Shown in pieces: positions 1 to 9,571 of a DNA stretch of 53,259 nt. The DNA comes from Phycisphaerae bacterium (GTDB taxonomy: Bacteria > Planctomycetota > Phycisphaerae > Sedimentisphaerales > Anaerobacaceae): NCBI GenBank assembly GCA_016782865.1, contig JADHXR010000033.1, forward strand, positions 1 to 53,259, given 5' to 3'. The position numbers were made by a program, and so were the translations under genes. Each line of letters begins with the position of its first letter. Position 1 is the first letter of the stretch. The notes beneath the pieces were generated by a model. That model was not told where the DNA came from. It saw only the letters and a list, made by a program, of their open reading frames with translations, and made no database searches.

Positions 1-270
1 GACATCGACGTACGCCCGAGAGCGATAGTGCGTGCCGGCGATCTTCTGTTTCTCGGTGGGACGCCTTACTCGCCGAACCAAGTCGATCTGGCGGCGACCT
101 ATGAGGGCGCAAAAGGCGGCCTCGTATCGGTAATGTCAACGTCGAACGCCGAGAAAATCGCCGAGCAAAGTCTTGACTCGCCTCCGGTTTGGGATGGCAT
201 GGCGGCGGCAAACGGACGACTGTATATTTCGCTTGAGAGCGGCAGCCTGCTGTCTCTGAAAAGTGAGTAG
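1..270 (+). CDS. PQQ-type beta-propeller protein, C-terminal part (5' end outside window)
   Basis: The reading frame is open from the first base and ends in TAG at 268-270, so only about the last 89 residues are visible. The GTG at 28 is internal, not a start. The closing segment (PPVWDGMAAANGRLYISLES, then a Leu-rich strand) is the typical last blade of PQQ-binding-like/BamB-type beta-propellers, which are common as secreted or outer-membrane proteins in Planctomycetota. No catalytic residues can be judged from this fragment. It converges on the HEAT-repeat gene with a 77-base gap. The family is recognised from the terminal blade only; substrate and localisation are unknown. Confidence 0.6.
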   Translation, partial: DIDVRPRAIVRAGDLLFLGGTPYSPNQVDLAATYEGAKGGLVSVMSTSNAEKIAEQSLDSPPVWDGMAAANGRLYISLESGSLLSLKSE

Positions 271-347
271 ACCAACGAGATTGTGCGTGCAGCAAAACGT
301 AGTGAGCATTCGCTGCACGCACATCGTTTTTCGATTACTTCACCGCC

Positions 348-2297
348 CTACCGCCGTCGGGCCTTGCCCAACGTCTCTTGCGCGCTGCGGGTGACATTTC
401 TGTTGTTCGTGGATTCGAGCACTTTCTGCAAGGCCTCGGTGACTTCGCGAGGATGTTGCTCGACGATGTTCTTTCCGATCGCCACGGCTGCGAAACACGC
501 CTCGTTCTTGGTCGCGGGGTCGTTCACGTTCGCCATCGCCATCGAAAGGGCCTCGACCGACGGCACCGCACCGAGTGCGCCGAGCAGAAGTTTCTTCTCC
601 TCGTCGCGCTCGATCAAAGCGTCCGCCTGCCTGCACATTGCGAGCTTCCTGTCGGTCGAAAGGTTCTCGTCTCGGATGAGATTTATGTAGCCCCGCAGAG
701 CCGCAGTCTTGTGAGTGCCGCTGGACGAACTCGTGGCCAGCTTTAGCAGGTCGGGTGCTGCGTCCACAGTCTTCCATCCGCAAAGCACGCGGATGGCGGC
801 GTCACGAACCTCTGTGTCGGAATCGTTCGCTGCCTTGCGAACAGCCTCAAGAGCCTGCGTTCCGCCTACGGCGCCGAGGACCCGCAACAGCGAGTTCTTC
901 TGGGCGGGACTGGCCCGACCCAACAGACCGGTGAGTCTGCCGGTGTACGATTTTGCGTCGTCGGATTTGCCGCAAACAGTGATCAACGCGCGCTCTGCGG
1001 CACTGAGGTCGCGCGAGTTCTCCAAACCCATCAGCAGATCGAGCAGCGCCGGCACTTGTGCGGCCCCGCCCAGCTCGCCCACCTTTCTCAGTGCAGCGGA
1101 TCGGACCTCCGCGTCGGTGTCGGAGGCAGCTTTGAGTAATGCCGGAACACTTGCGGTCATGCGCCTGCGTCCCATCAATTCGAGTGCGGTCAGCCGCTCG
1201 CTCGCCCGGCTACTTTTGAGCATCGCCACAACAGCAGAGTCGGCCCGCCTGCCCGGTATGGCGGCCAGACTGTCCTGGGCCGCTTTCGCGAGATCTTTGT
1301 CGGAATCGTCCATCAATTTGACAAGTTCGGACACCGCCGCTGAATCCTGGAATTGCGGCATGACTCGTATGGCCTCCATACGAACCGCCTTGGAGCCGCT
1401 CCTGGCCAGAGGAAACACCGCCGGTAGAGCAGCGGCATCACCTCGCTTGCCGAGCGTCCAGAGCAACAGTATCTGATTGTCGGCGGGCAACTTGCCGAGC
1501 CCGGCGCTCAGCGCCTCGGTCACTTCAGCACCCGGCAATTCCAGAGCAGTCTGCGCGGCCGCCGAAAACATGATGTAGTCATCACTTTGCAGATACTTCG
1601 CCAGCAGGGCCGTGCCATCGCTACCGCGCGCCAGTATCGCGCCGCGCAAGGCGCCGCCACGAACCTGATGCGGCCCGCCAGCATCGAGCAACGCATCGTA
1701 AATCTCAACCGCAACGTCGCGCTTCTCTTCGGCAGCAAGCAACTCGGCACAGCGGAACAGACCCTCGGCGATCGGGAGCTGGCTCTCTTTGGGGGCGTGC
1801 GCCAGGGCCATCTGCAATGCCTCGGCCGCAGCCTCATTGCCGATGCTGCCTAAAGCTCGAACTGCCGCACTGGCGACATCGAGGCCGGCTTCGTGTTTGG
1901 CCAGGATGCCCGCCAACAGCTTGACCGCCTCGGTGTCGCGACGTACGCCGACACTTCCGATCACGCCGATCAATGGTTTGCCCTTGAGAGTGCCGAGTGC
2001 GTCGCGAAAAGCTACGTCCACAGCCGGATCCTTGATCGGCTCGAGCGCATAGCGCGCCATATGCGAGAGCTTCTCGTCGCCGAGCAGCGCCGCTAACGGC
2101 GCGATAGAATTCTTCGTGCCGATCAGCGCCAGCCCGCGGCAGGCGTCGACTTTTTCCTTGTGAGATGCGTCCGATCGGAGCACGGCGATAAGTTTGCCCT
2201 CGTCGGACTTTGCCGGGACCGTCTGTGCGGGTAACCTAACGGCGCCTGCCAACAGCAATGCGATAACCAAAATAATGTGTATTCTTGACTTAAACAT
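348..2297 (-). CDS. secreted HEAT-repeat protein
   Basis: 649 aa. An N-terminal signal peptide (MFKSRIHIILVIALLLAGAV, cleavage near ...LPAQ) is followed by about 600 residues of tandem alpha-helical HEAT/PBS-lyase-like repeats. Recurrent units have the pattern AV.AL..IG...A...L...A.D.D..VR.AA. The repeats form a solenoid that usually acts as a protein-binding scaffold; no catalytic motif is visible. The start lies 33 bases after the stop of the upstream Gfo/Idh/MocA gene on the same strand, so the two are probably co-transcribed. Planctomycetes often carry such scaffolds beside sugar-oxidoreductase genes, but the partner here cannot be named. Confidence 0.85.
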   Translation of the reverse strand: MFKSRIHIILVIALLLAGAVRLPAQTVPAKSDEGKLIAVLRSDASHKEKVDACRGLALIGTKNSIAPLAALLGDEKLSHMARYALEPIKDPAVDVAFRDALGTLKGKPLIGVIGSVGVRRDTEAVKLLAGILAKHEAGLDVASAAVRALGSIGNEAAAEALQMALAHAPKESQLPIAEGLFRCAELLAAEEKRDVAVEIYDALLDAGGPHQVRGGALRGAILARGSDGTALLAKYLQSDDYIMFSAAAQTALELPGAEVTEALSAGLGKLPADNQILLLWTLGKRGDAAALPAVFPLARSGSKAVRMEAIRVMPQFQDSAAVSELVKLMDDSDKDLAKAAQDSLAAIPGRRADSAVVAMLKSSRASERLTALELMGRRRMTASVPALLKAASDTDAEVRSAALRKVGELGGAAQVPALLDLLMGLENSRDLSAAERALITVCGKSDDAKSYTGRLTGLLGRASPAQKNSLLRVLGAVGGTQALEAVRKAANDSDTEVRDAAIRVLCGWKTVDAAPDLLKLATSSSSGTHKTAALRGYINLIRDENLSTDRKLAMCRQADALIERDEEKKLLLGALGAVPSVEALSMAMANVNDPATKNEACFAAVAIGKNIVEQHPREVTEALQKVLESTNNRNVTRSAQETLGKARRR

Positions 2298-2330
2298 GGC
2301 TCGTTTTCCTTTCGGATAAAAGTTGGTCGC

Positions 2331-3659
2331 TTAGATAATCCACGGCTCACGCATCGCACGCGAACGGAACCGGTTGGCCTGCGGGTCGTTAATGAATTCC
2401 TCTTTGACCGGATCGAAACGCAGATCACGTTTGAGCCACATGCAGATGTTGGCCGCGTGCACGGTAGTCATCGTGCGGTGCATCATCACCGGATTGGCCA
2501 CCGTCTGGCGGCGCGACTTGACACAATCCAGGAAGTTGCGAACGTGACTCATTGGCCTCTGCGTCCGGGCCTGGTAGTCGTAAACGAGCTTCCTGAAGTC
2601 ATCGAGCATCGCGGGCGAGGAAACATCTGGCTTGGAATAACCGTCGGCCGCCGCGACCCAGCCCTCGGTGCCTTCATAACGGACACCGCAGGAGCCTTGC
2701 CAGTATTTTTTGTCGAGATCGCGTTCGAGGGTCATCTTTATGCCGTTGGCGAATGTCGTCACCATCTGGTCACCGCTCTCATTGTTGACGTATTTGTACT
2801 CGATTGCCGAGGTGTCGCCGGCGCCCATTCCGACCTGGCACTGGGCGAATGTGTGCGCGCCCCATTCGCCGATGCAACTGGTGTGGAAATCGTAGAAGCC
2901 TCGCCAGCCACCGCGTGTGTATGCGGCATTGTAAGGCCTCCAGGGGCACGGCCCCAGCCATGCGTCCCAGTCCACCTCATCTTTGGGCGGCAGGGGCTGA
3001 GCGTCCAGCCAATCGTGTCTCATTTCCGCCGCATCCCACGGAGCGATGTGGGCGCGAACCGTGTGGACCTCGCCGAGCCGGCCGGTGCGGAGCATTTCGT
3101 TGCAGAATGTGAAGTTGCCTTCGCTGAGCCTTTGTGTGCCGGTTTGATAGATGCGGCGATAGCGTCTTGCTGTTTCCACCACCCCCTGGCCTTCCTCAAT
3201 TGTCATGCAGGACGGCTTTTCCGAATAGACGTCCTTGCCCGCCCGCATCGCCATGATGGAGGCAAGTGCATGCCATCGGTCGCCCGTGGTGACAAGCAGA
3301 GCGTCGATATCGGTGCGCTCGGCCAGGAACTCGGGCGTGTTGTGGTAGATCTTGCAGTCGGTGTTGCCGTAATGCGTGTCTGCAATCTGTTTGACCCTTT
3401 CAGCACGTGACTTTTGGGGATCGCACGTCGCGACAAACTGCACATCCGATTCCGGCAGCATCCAACGCAGGTCGTGCGAACCGCGGTTGCCGATGCCGAT
3501 CCCACCCAGGATAATGCGATCACTGGGAGCGACCTTTCCGCCACGACCTAACGCCGTAGGGGCAATGATCGTCGGAGCGGCTACAAATGCACCCACCGCC
3601 GCTGCGGCGCCGCGCATAAACTGGCGGCGGTCCAATTTTCTTGCTTCTGCTAGCCTCAT
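2331..3659 (-). CDS. Gfo/Idh/MocA family oxidoreductase with Tat signal
   Basis: 442 aa. A twin-arginine leader (LDRRQFMRGAAAAVGAFVAA, residues 9-28) predicts export in folded form. The Rossmann domain carries GIGIGNRG near residue 54, followed by the family EKP motif (YSEKPSCMTIEEG) that contains the Lys near the nicotinamide. The C-terminal half is the usual alpha/beta substrate domain. Relatives oxidise or reduce sugars, inositols or sugar derivatives with NAD(P), and in the exported planctomycete group the cofactor stays tightly bound. It is the first gene of a two-gene operon with the HEAT-repeat protein. The substrate cannot be told from sequence. Confidence 0.88.
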   Translation of the reverse strand: MRLAEARKLDRRQFMRGAAAAVGAFVAAPTIIAPTALGRGGKVAPSDRIILGGIGIGNRGSHDLRWMLPESDVQFVATCDPQKSRAERVKQIADTHYGNTDCKIYHNTPEFLAERTDIDALLVTTGDRWHALASIMAMRAGKDVYSEKPSCMTIEEGQGVVETARRYRRIYQTGTQRLSEGNFTFCNEMLRTGRLGEVHTVRAHIAPWDAAEMRHDWLDAQPLPPKDEVDWDAWLGPCPWRPYNAAYTRGGWRGFYDFHTSCIGEWGAHTFAQCQVGMGAGDTSAIEYKYVNNESGDQMVTTFANGIKMTLERDLDKKYWQGSCGVRYEGTEGWVAAADGYSKPDVSSPAMLDDFRKLVYDYQARTQRPMSHVRNFLDCVKSRRQTVANPVMMHRTMTTVHAANICMWLKRDLRFDPVKEEFINDPQANRFRSRAMREPWII

Positions 3660-4034
3660 GAGTTGCCTCCTTATAAAACTTACGTTCGATTTTCGATTGC
3701 CGATTTTCGATTGTTGGCTGTCAAATCACAAATCTAAAATCGACAATTGACTTTGATTCTATCCGATCAATCTACCGCCAACAAGGGCTTTGAGCACAAT
3801 TCCGGCAAAAAAAGGGCCCCGAACCCCGCCAGGTAAGCGGTCCTGCAGTGCGCCGCTTTGCTCTTGAGGACTGTATCATCGGTTTGTGATTTGGAGACTA
3901 TTCAAGGTCGAAGTCGCGGACGTCGCAATCGCCGGGAATCTTGAAACGTCGGGATGGATTTGGTAGTCTGCTGCAAAGAGGCCCGGCGGTGTCGCCGGGC
4001 ACGAATATCGAAAGCTATATCGGGAATCCCAGCA
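3660..4034. other. intergenic region between divergent genes, with AT-rich simple repeats
   Basis: 375 bases separate the divergently transcribed oxidoreductase and nitrilase-fold genes, so both promoters should lie here. Positions 3687-3745 hold iterated tcgattttcgattg-type words and their partial inverse (aaatctaaaatcga), a low-complexity palindromic repeat. A related AT-rich word cluster lies at 5113-5217. No convincing small gene or RNA was seen. Confidence 0.5.
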
Positions 4035-5060
4035 ATGAAAAACACAAGAAGACACTTCCTGATGTCATCAGGGGCGGGTATGGCCGGGGCCTTGGGCCTT
4101 AGCCTGCTCGATGCGAACCGCGCCGGCGCACGCGCCGACAGACCCAGCGGTCCGAAACCTGATGCCGGGACAAAGTTCGCAAAGATCACACTCGTGCAAT
4201 TGCAGTTGACTTCCCAAAAGGGCCCCGATTCGGTCGTCGAGCGAATGCCGGCCTTTTTTGAGAGGGCCTGCGAATACGGCTCCGACCTTATCGCATTCCC
4301 GGAGTACGTTCTCGGAAGCCGGATAACGATCGAGCATCCGCGCGTGCAGAGATTCTTCGAACTAGCCCGCGCCCACAAGATGTATGCGGTGGCCGGGCTC
4401 GTCGAACAAAGCGGCAACCGCTGGGCGACCACCGCGCTGGTCGTGGATCGAAACGGCAATCTGCTCGGACGCTACCTCAAGAGCCACCCTGCCTCCGGAC
4501 CGCCGCCGCATTTCTGGCCTCCGCTCAAGGGCCAGGACAACGAAGCACGCGGCACACTCGGCTCGCAGTTCAAAGTCTTCCACCTCGACTTCGGACCTAT
4601 AGGCATCATGCAATGCTATGACGGCTACTTCCCCGAGGCGTGGGGCTGCACGTCCTACATGGGCGCCGAGATCATCCTCTGGATAAACGGCCGGGCGGGG
4701 ATGATCGAAGACTCGCATTGCCTGATGGCCTCACAGGCTTACGGGTGCGTCGTCGCAGCCAATATCACCAATGGCAAGAACACGGGCTTCGCTGGTCTTG
4801 GATGCATTTCGGATGCAAAAGGAACTCCCGAGGAGAGCCGTCTGTTCCCGCGCATCAAGGAACAGGGTGACAACTGCGTCCATGCGACGGTCAATCTCGA
4901 CCGGCTGCGATGGAAACGAAAACACCTGCGCACCATGCATCAGCGCCGCCCCGAGATGTACCACCTGCTGACCCAGGACGTCAAGATGTGGCAGGATTAT
5001 CCGGAGATACCGTGGGACTATCCCGAATGTGAAACGCTGGTCAACCGATCACAGCTCTAA
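4035..5060 (+). CDS. carbon-nitrogen hydrolase (nitrilase superfamily) with Tat-like leader
   Basis: 341 aa from the ATG at 4035. An in-frame ATG at 3954 would put a non-signal extension before the leader, so 4035 is preferred. The N-terminus TRRHFLMSSGAGMAGALGLS (residues 4-23) is a Tat-type export signal. The Glu-Lys-Cys triad of nitrilases and amidases is present: E90 in FPEYVLG, K149 in GRYLKS and C194 in MQCYDGYFPE. Relatives cleave or condense C-N bonds in amides, N-carbamoyl compounds or nitriles. The product is probably an exported amidase; the substrate is unknown. The gene converges on the LamG array, from which it is separated by a strong hairpin. Confidence 0.87.
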   Translation: MKNTRRHFLMSSGAGMAGALGLSLLDANRAGARADRPSGPKPDAGTKFAKITLVQLQLTSQKGPDSVVERMPAFFERACEYGSDLIAFPEYVLGSRITIEHPRVQRFFELARAHKMYAVAGLVEQSGNRWATTALVVDRNGNLLGRYLKSHPASGPPPHFWPPLKGQDNEARGTLGSQFKVFHLDFGPIGIMQCYDGYFPEAWGCTSYMGAEIILWINGRAGMIEDSHCLMASQAYGCVVAANITNGKNTGFAGLGCISDAKGTPEESRLFPRIKEQGDNCVHATVNLDRLRWKRKHLRTMHQRRPEMYHLLTQDVKMWQDYPEIPWDYPECETLVNRSQL

Positions 5061-5068
5061 AAACAAGC

Positions 5069-5101
5069 GGGGCCTGTAGCGAATCAAACAGTACAGGCCC
5101 C
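5069..5101. terminator. bidirectional hairpin terminator between converging genes
   Basis: A 10-bp stem (ggggcctgta paired with tacaggcccc) closes a 13-base loop just after the nitrilase-fold stop and 120 bases beyond the stop of the last array gene. Related ggcctgta hairpins recur after other array members (14030, 21786, 24517). On the plus strand it lacks a long T run. Confidence 0.6.
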
Positions 5102-5112
5102 GGGTCCCTGCC

Positions 5113-5217
5113 AGAGAAATTGAAAAATCAAAATGCAAAATGCAAAATTAAGGAAGTCATCCGCCGGAGGCGGATTCCACCATTTTGATATTCAATCTTC
5201 AATTTTCACATCTTCTT
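5113..5217. repeat. AT-rich repeat with a cgccggaggcgga palindrome
   Basis: Words of the type aaaatcaaaatgcaaaatgc, then a short GC palindrome (ccgccggaggcgg, 5161-5173) and the partial inverse ttgatattcaatcttcaatt. It is noncoding, lies between the bidirectional hairpin and the last array stop, and resembles dispersed interspersed repeats. Its function is unknown. Confidence 0.4.
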
Positions 5218-5220
5218 ATT

Positions 5221-7350
5221 TTACCGATACAGCCCAATGTCGTCAAAGTACACCTCGCCCGAGCCGCCGGCCGCCGGGCTGTTCTTGGTGCCGAAACCAA
5301 TGGTAATCGACCTTACGTTGGTGAGGTCCACGCCCTGGTCGGCGAATCGCTGCAACTCGATGACCCATTGGTTCCATCCGGTTATCTGGGACGCAGCAGG
5401 ATCATCATGATAAACCACCCCTGTGCCATTTAGAGCGACAAACATCCGCTCGGCGGCATTGCCTGAGTTGCCGCGGAACCACAGGATGAGCTTCGTGACG
5501 CCTTCGGCGGTCCAGTCTTTCGGGTAGACCAGCGTCAGGGTCGACTCAGAGATCATGAGGTTGGTATCGTAGAGAAACTTCATCGACTGGGCGCCGCGGT
5601 GAACTGTGGTCTGCTCGGCATACGGAGGCAAGTCATTGGCCGTGATCGCTCCATTTGTCGGGACTCCGTAGCCGTCTATCCAATTGGAGTATATTGTGTT
5701 GCTCGCGGGATCAGGGGGATCGATGTCATTGTACGACTCGAAATCATCCACGCCAATGAAGTCGGCTGTCGTGAAACTCCAGACGAGACCTTTGATCGTT
5801 TCAGTCGGATAGACCTCATCCACCCGCCAGGCATAGCTGCTGTCCCAGGCAAGTCCTCCGGGATCATGGCTCTCGGCGCCAAGCGCCCTGGGGCCTATAT
5901 ACTCGGGTGAGGCCGTGGTGGCATTTTTGACGACATCAGCATCGGTACCGAAGTACAGCTCATGCGAGGTGGCATTATCCGCCGCCGTCCAGCTAAGCGT
6001 TTCGATCATCTGCACATCCACCGCACCGTTGGCCGGTTGCGGATTGCCCACAGCGCCGGGAGTCGTAAAGCCCCAGACATCGCCCTTATGTGTGAAGGGG
6101 GGATCGAACTCGTCGACCCGCCAATAATAGACCTTCTCCGGTTCGAGCGGGCTGGGGGGCGTATAGGTTGCAGCTCCCCGCGGGGATCCTGCTGTGGCGT
6201 TGTTGACATCTTCAAAATTGTCGCCGAGATATACGGTGTGCAACTTGGCGCCGAACCCTGGTGTCCAGCTTAGCTGCGCATCCAGGTCTACCGATTCAGC
6301 ACCGTCAATCGGGTCGGGAAAATAGGCGGTCTTTGGGGGAATCGAGAAGCTCCAGGTGTCACCCTTCCACGGACTGTTCGGATCAGTCTCATTGACCTCG
6401 TCGATTCGCCAGTAATAAGTCGTTCCCGGCACCATGCCGTCGGGATAAGGATATCCGGGGAAGCCGGCGATAAACATCGTCGCGGCCTGGTTGCCCCGGA
6501 ATCCCGGCGCGCCGGGAGTGCCGTCATTCACGTCATCAAAGTTCTCACCCAAGTACACATCGTGCGAGACCGCAAAATCACCGGCACGCCAGCTCAGCGT
6601 TATCCATGTGTCCTCGTGAAAGGCGCCGTCGGCAGGGTCGGGTCCTCGAGCCGATCCGAAGTCACCCACACCCTCCATGATATTCGGGATCTCATCTTCG
6701 GCAAGAGCATGATCGTAGATCATGACCTCGTCAATTATGCCGTTGAAGAAGGTTCCGCCCCTGCTCCTTCTACCGAGGGTAACTGAGGCTGTGTTTTGCG
6801 GCATCTTTCCCGCATACGCCCACTCATCCGCCAGCACTCCGTCGATGTAGCACTTGAAGATAGTGCCGTCATAGGTTCCGGCAATGTGGTGCCACTCGTC
6901 CACCGCCGGCGATAAAGGAGAGCAGGTGTCTCTGCCTCCGTCATCATAAAACTGCCAGAAGATATCGCTGCCGGCAGTCTCCGTTAATTCGTAAGGCAGG
7001 TCGTTTGCCGCCCATCCTCCCTTGCTGACAATTGCCATTTCCCCGCTGGCACCGGCTCGCATATAAGTCCAGGCCGCAACTGTGATTTCATCGGTAATTG
7101 AGAGACTGCTGTCATGAGGAATTTCCACGAAGCTCCCGCTGCCGTCAAAATCCAGGGCGCCGCCCACCTGGCCGTCGACCCACGTGACGTTGCCGCTCAG
7201 AGTACCATCATTGCCATGGGCGCTCGAATCGGCCGCGACTGTCCCGGAGCCCTCGTCAAACTTCCAATATCCCACCAGTTCAGCAGAAGCATCGCTCGCC
7301 ATGCCCAGCATTAGAGCAAAACAGATTAGAAGAAACAATTTTTTGCACAT
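5221..7350 (-). CDS. array member 1: secreted LamG / FN3-like protein, type II tail
   Basis: 709 aa; last gene of the array in transcription order. Signal peptide residues 1-23 (MCKKLFLLICFALMLGMASD). LamG head about 24-215, with the family words YWKFDEGSGT and IDEVMIYDHAL at its two ends. Three fibronectin-III-like modules follow (about 236-340, 341-430, 431-530), each containing a YYWR(V/I)DE strand. The C-terminal beta-sandwich (531-709) ends in YFDDIGLYR. The tail belongs to the minority type (SNWIDGYG, LMISESTLTL) shared only with the gene at 21894. Such proteins are expected on the cell surface, probably binding glycans; no catalytic residues or sorting signal are visible. It follows the next gene by 47 bases with an aaggagg ribosome site. 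Confidence 0.85.
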   Translation of the reverse strand: MCKKLFLLICFALMLGMASDASAELVGYWKFDEGSGTVAADSSAHGNDGTLSGNVTWVDGQVGGALDFDGSGSFVEIPHDSSLSITDEITVAAWTYMRAGASGEMAIVSKGGWAANDLPYELTETAGSDIFWQFYDDGGRDTCSPLSPAVDEWHHIAGTYDGTIFKCYIDGVLADEWAYAGKMPQNTASVTLGRRSRGGTFFNGIIDEVMIYDHALAEDEIPNIMEGVGDFGSARGPDPADGAFHEDTWITLSWRAGDFAVSHDVYLGENFDDVNDGTPGAPGFRGNQAATMFIAGFPGYPYPDGMVPGTTYYWRIDEVNETDPNSPWKGDTWSFSIPPKTAYFPDPIDGAESVDLDAQLSWTPGFGAKLHTVYLGDNFEDVNNATAGSPRGAATYTPPSPLEPEKVYYWRVDEFDPPFTHKGDVWGFTTPGAVGNPQPANGAVDVQMIETLSWTAADNATSHELYFGTDADVVKNATTASPEYIGPRALGAESHDPGGLAWDSSYAWRVDEVYPTETIKGLVWSFTTADFIGVDDFESYNDIDPPDPASNTIYSNWIDGYGVPTNGAITANDLPPYAEQTTVHRGAQSMKFLYDTNLMISESTLTLVYPKDWTAEGVTKLILWFRGNSGNAAERMFVALNGTGVVYHDDPAASQITGWNQWVIELQRFADQGVDLTNVRSITIGFGTKNSPAAGGSGEVYFDDIGLYR

Positions 7351-7397
7351 AGTAATCCTCCTTCAAATAAAATTAGTGATAACGGTTCTTGCTGAGA

Positions 7398-9524
7398 CTA
7401 CCGGTAAAGCCTAATGTCGTCAAAGTACATCTGACCTGTGCCGCCGGCAGCCAGGCTGCCCTTGGTCCCGATGCCAATCGTAATCGTATTGACATTCGTT
7501 GGATTCAAGCCCGCAAACTCCTGCAGATCGATTACCCACTCGGTCCACTTGGCTATCTGCGTCGCACTCGCGTCTTCGTTATAGACCACAATGTTACCAT
7601 TTAGAGCGATAAACATCCGCTCGGCAGAATTGGCCGAAGCGCCTCTGAACCACAGTGACAATTTCGTTACGCCTTCGGCGGTCCAGTCACGCGGATATAC
7701 CAACGTCAGGGTCGCCTCAGACGTCTTGAGGTTGTTGTCATAGCGATATCCCATCGACTGGGCGCCACCGTGCACGGTGGTCTGCTCGGCGTAAGGCGGC
7801 AGGTCATTACCGACGAGAGCACCGTTTGTCGTGGTCCCGAAGCCGTCAAGCCACTTGTCGAATACGCGATTGCTCGCGGCATCAGGCGGGTCAATATCGT
7901 TGTACGACTCGAAATCGTCCACGCCAATGAAATCGGCCGTCGTGAAGGTCCAGACCAGACCTTTGACAGTACCGCTGGGATAAACCTCATCCACGCGCCA
8001 GGCAGAACTGCTGTCCCATGCCAGTCCACCGGGATCATAGCTCTCGGCTCCGAGCGTCCTCGGTCCTACGTACTCGGGCGAAGCCGTCGTGGCGTTCATC
8101 ACGGCATCGGCATCGGTGCCGAAATACAACTCGTGCGAGGCGGCCGTTTCCGCCGCCGTCCAGCTCAGTATTTCGTTGATCTGAACATCCACCGCACCAT
8201 TGGCCGGCTGGGGATTGCCCACGGCGCCCGGAGTTGTGAAGGCCCAGATATCGCCTTTGTACGTTTCGACGGCATCGAACTCGTCGACACGCCAGTAATA
8301 GACCTTCTCTGATTCCAGCGAAGTCGGACTGTAGCTCGCCGCTCCTATAGGCGTGCCGCCAGTGGCGCTGCTTACATCATCAAAGTTGTCGCCGAAATAG
8401 ACTGTATGTATTCTTGCGCCATAGCCCGGCGTCCAGCTCAGGATCGCATTCGGGTCTACAAATTCGGCGCCGTCCGCCGGGTCGGGGCTGTAGGCCGTCT
8501 TGGGGGGAATCGAAAAGCTCCATATATCGCCCTTCCAAGGGCTGTTGGGCTCGGTATCATTGACCTCATCGATTCGCCAGTAATAAGTTGTTCCGGGAAC
8601 AAGGCCGTCCGGATAGGGAAATCCAGGAAAGCCGGCGACAAGAAACGTGCCGGTCTGGTTGCCCCGGAAGACCGGCGAATCGACAGTACCGTCGCTGACG
8701 TCGTCAAGAGTCTCGCCCAAATACACATCGTGCGAGACGGCAAAATCTCCCGGCGACCAGCTAAGGTTCACCCAAGTGTCTTCATAAAGCGCACCGTCAG
8801 ATGGATTGGGGCCCAGAGCATAAGGATAGGCATCGCCACCTTCCATCGCAGCCAGAATCTCAACCTCCGTCAGCGCGTGGTTGTAGATGCGAACGTCGTC
8901 CATGGCGCCGTCGACATATCTGCTCATAGGCTGTTCATTGCCAATAGCAAGTGATGTAGTCGAGGCTTGCGGTGTTCCGGATTCCGTATCCTCAAAAACT
9001 AGGCTACCGTTCTTGTAGAGTCTTCTACCTTCAGCCGAATCATAGGTATAGGCAAAATGCGCCCATTCTCCGACAACACAGAGTCCAGCAGAAGTATTAC
9101 CATAGGTTCTCGAACCATCCGCAAAGGCAATTGGAAAATGGAAGTGCCCGTCTCCGTACGCTAAAACTTCGTAGTTTTCAGCAGCATCCAAACCTTTGAT
9201 GACAAATCCATTGAAATCTTTGTTTTCATTGAGGTTAAGCCAGAATGCTATCGTCCACGTGGTGAGGTCCAGACTCGGATCATTCCCGCAATCGAGCCAA
9301 TCGTCAGAGCCATCAAATTCCAGGGCACCGCCGAGATAGCCGACTACCCATTGAGGGTCACCATTGAAGGTACCGTCGTTGCCATTGCCGGTCGAGTCAT
9401 GGGCAGTGGTTCCGGAGCCCTCATCTAATCTCCAGTAAGCCACGAGGTCGGCCTTAACTGCACCTGTCAAAACGGTACCGATCACAAGGCTGAAAGAAAC
9501 TAGAAAAATCATTTTCTTGCACAT
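7398..9524 (-). CDS. array member 2: secreted LamG / FN3-like protein
   Basis: 708 aa. Signal peptide 1-25 (MCKKMIFLVSFSLVIGTVLT). LamG head about 26-230 (WRLDEGSGTTAHDSTGNGND, ending MDDVRIYNHAL). Three FN3-like modules span about 237-525 and the common C-terminal beta-sandwich about 530-708 (NRVFDKWLDGFG, ending YFDDIRLYR). The head differs strongly from its neighbours while modules and tail are nearly the same. Its second FN3-like module shares long identical nucleotide runs with the gene at 11777. The 47-base gap to the downstream gene carries the conserved leader and a strong Shine-Dalgarno sequence, so the gene sits inside a polycistron. The ligand is unknown. Confidence 0.85.
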   Translation of the reverse strand: MCKKMIFLVSFSLVIGTVLTGAVKADLVAYWRLDEGSGTTAHDSTGNGNDGTFNGDPQWVVGYLGGALEFDGSDDWLDCGNDPSLDLTTWTIAFWLNLNENKDFNGFVIKGLDAAENYEVLAYGDGHFHFPIAFADGSRTYGNTSAGLCVVGEWAHFAYTYDSAEGRRLYKNGSLVFEDTESGTPQASTTSLAIGNEQPMSRYVDGAMDDVRIYNHALTEVEILAAMEGGDAYPYALGPNPSDGALYEDTWVNLSWSPGDFAVSHDVYLGETLDDVSDGTVDSPVFRGNQTGTFLVAGFPGFPYPDGLVPGTTYYWRIDEVNDTEPNSPWKGDIWSFSIPPKTAYSPDPADGAEFVDPNAILSWTPGYGARIHTVYFGDNFDDVSSATGGTPIGAASYSPTSLESEKVYYWRVDEFDAVETYKGDIWAFTTPGAVGNPQPANGAVDVQINEILSWTAAETAASHELYFGTDADAVMNATTASPEYVGPRTLGAESYDPGGLAWDSSSAWRVDEVYPSGTVKGLVWTFTTADFIGVDDFESYNDIDPPDAASNRVFDKWLDGFGTTTNGALVGNDLPPYAEQTTVHGGAQSMGYRYDNNLKTSEATLTLVYPRDWTAEGVTKLSLWFRGASANSAERMFIALNGNIVVYNEDASATQIAKWTEWVIDLQEFAGLNPTNVNTITIGIGTKGSLAAGGTGQMYFDDIRLYR

Positions 9525-9571
9525 AGTAATCCTCCTTCAAATGAGATTAATAATAACGGTTCTTGCTGAGA

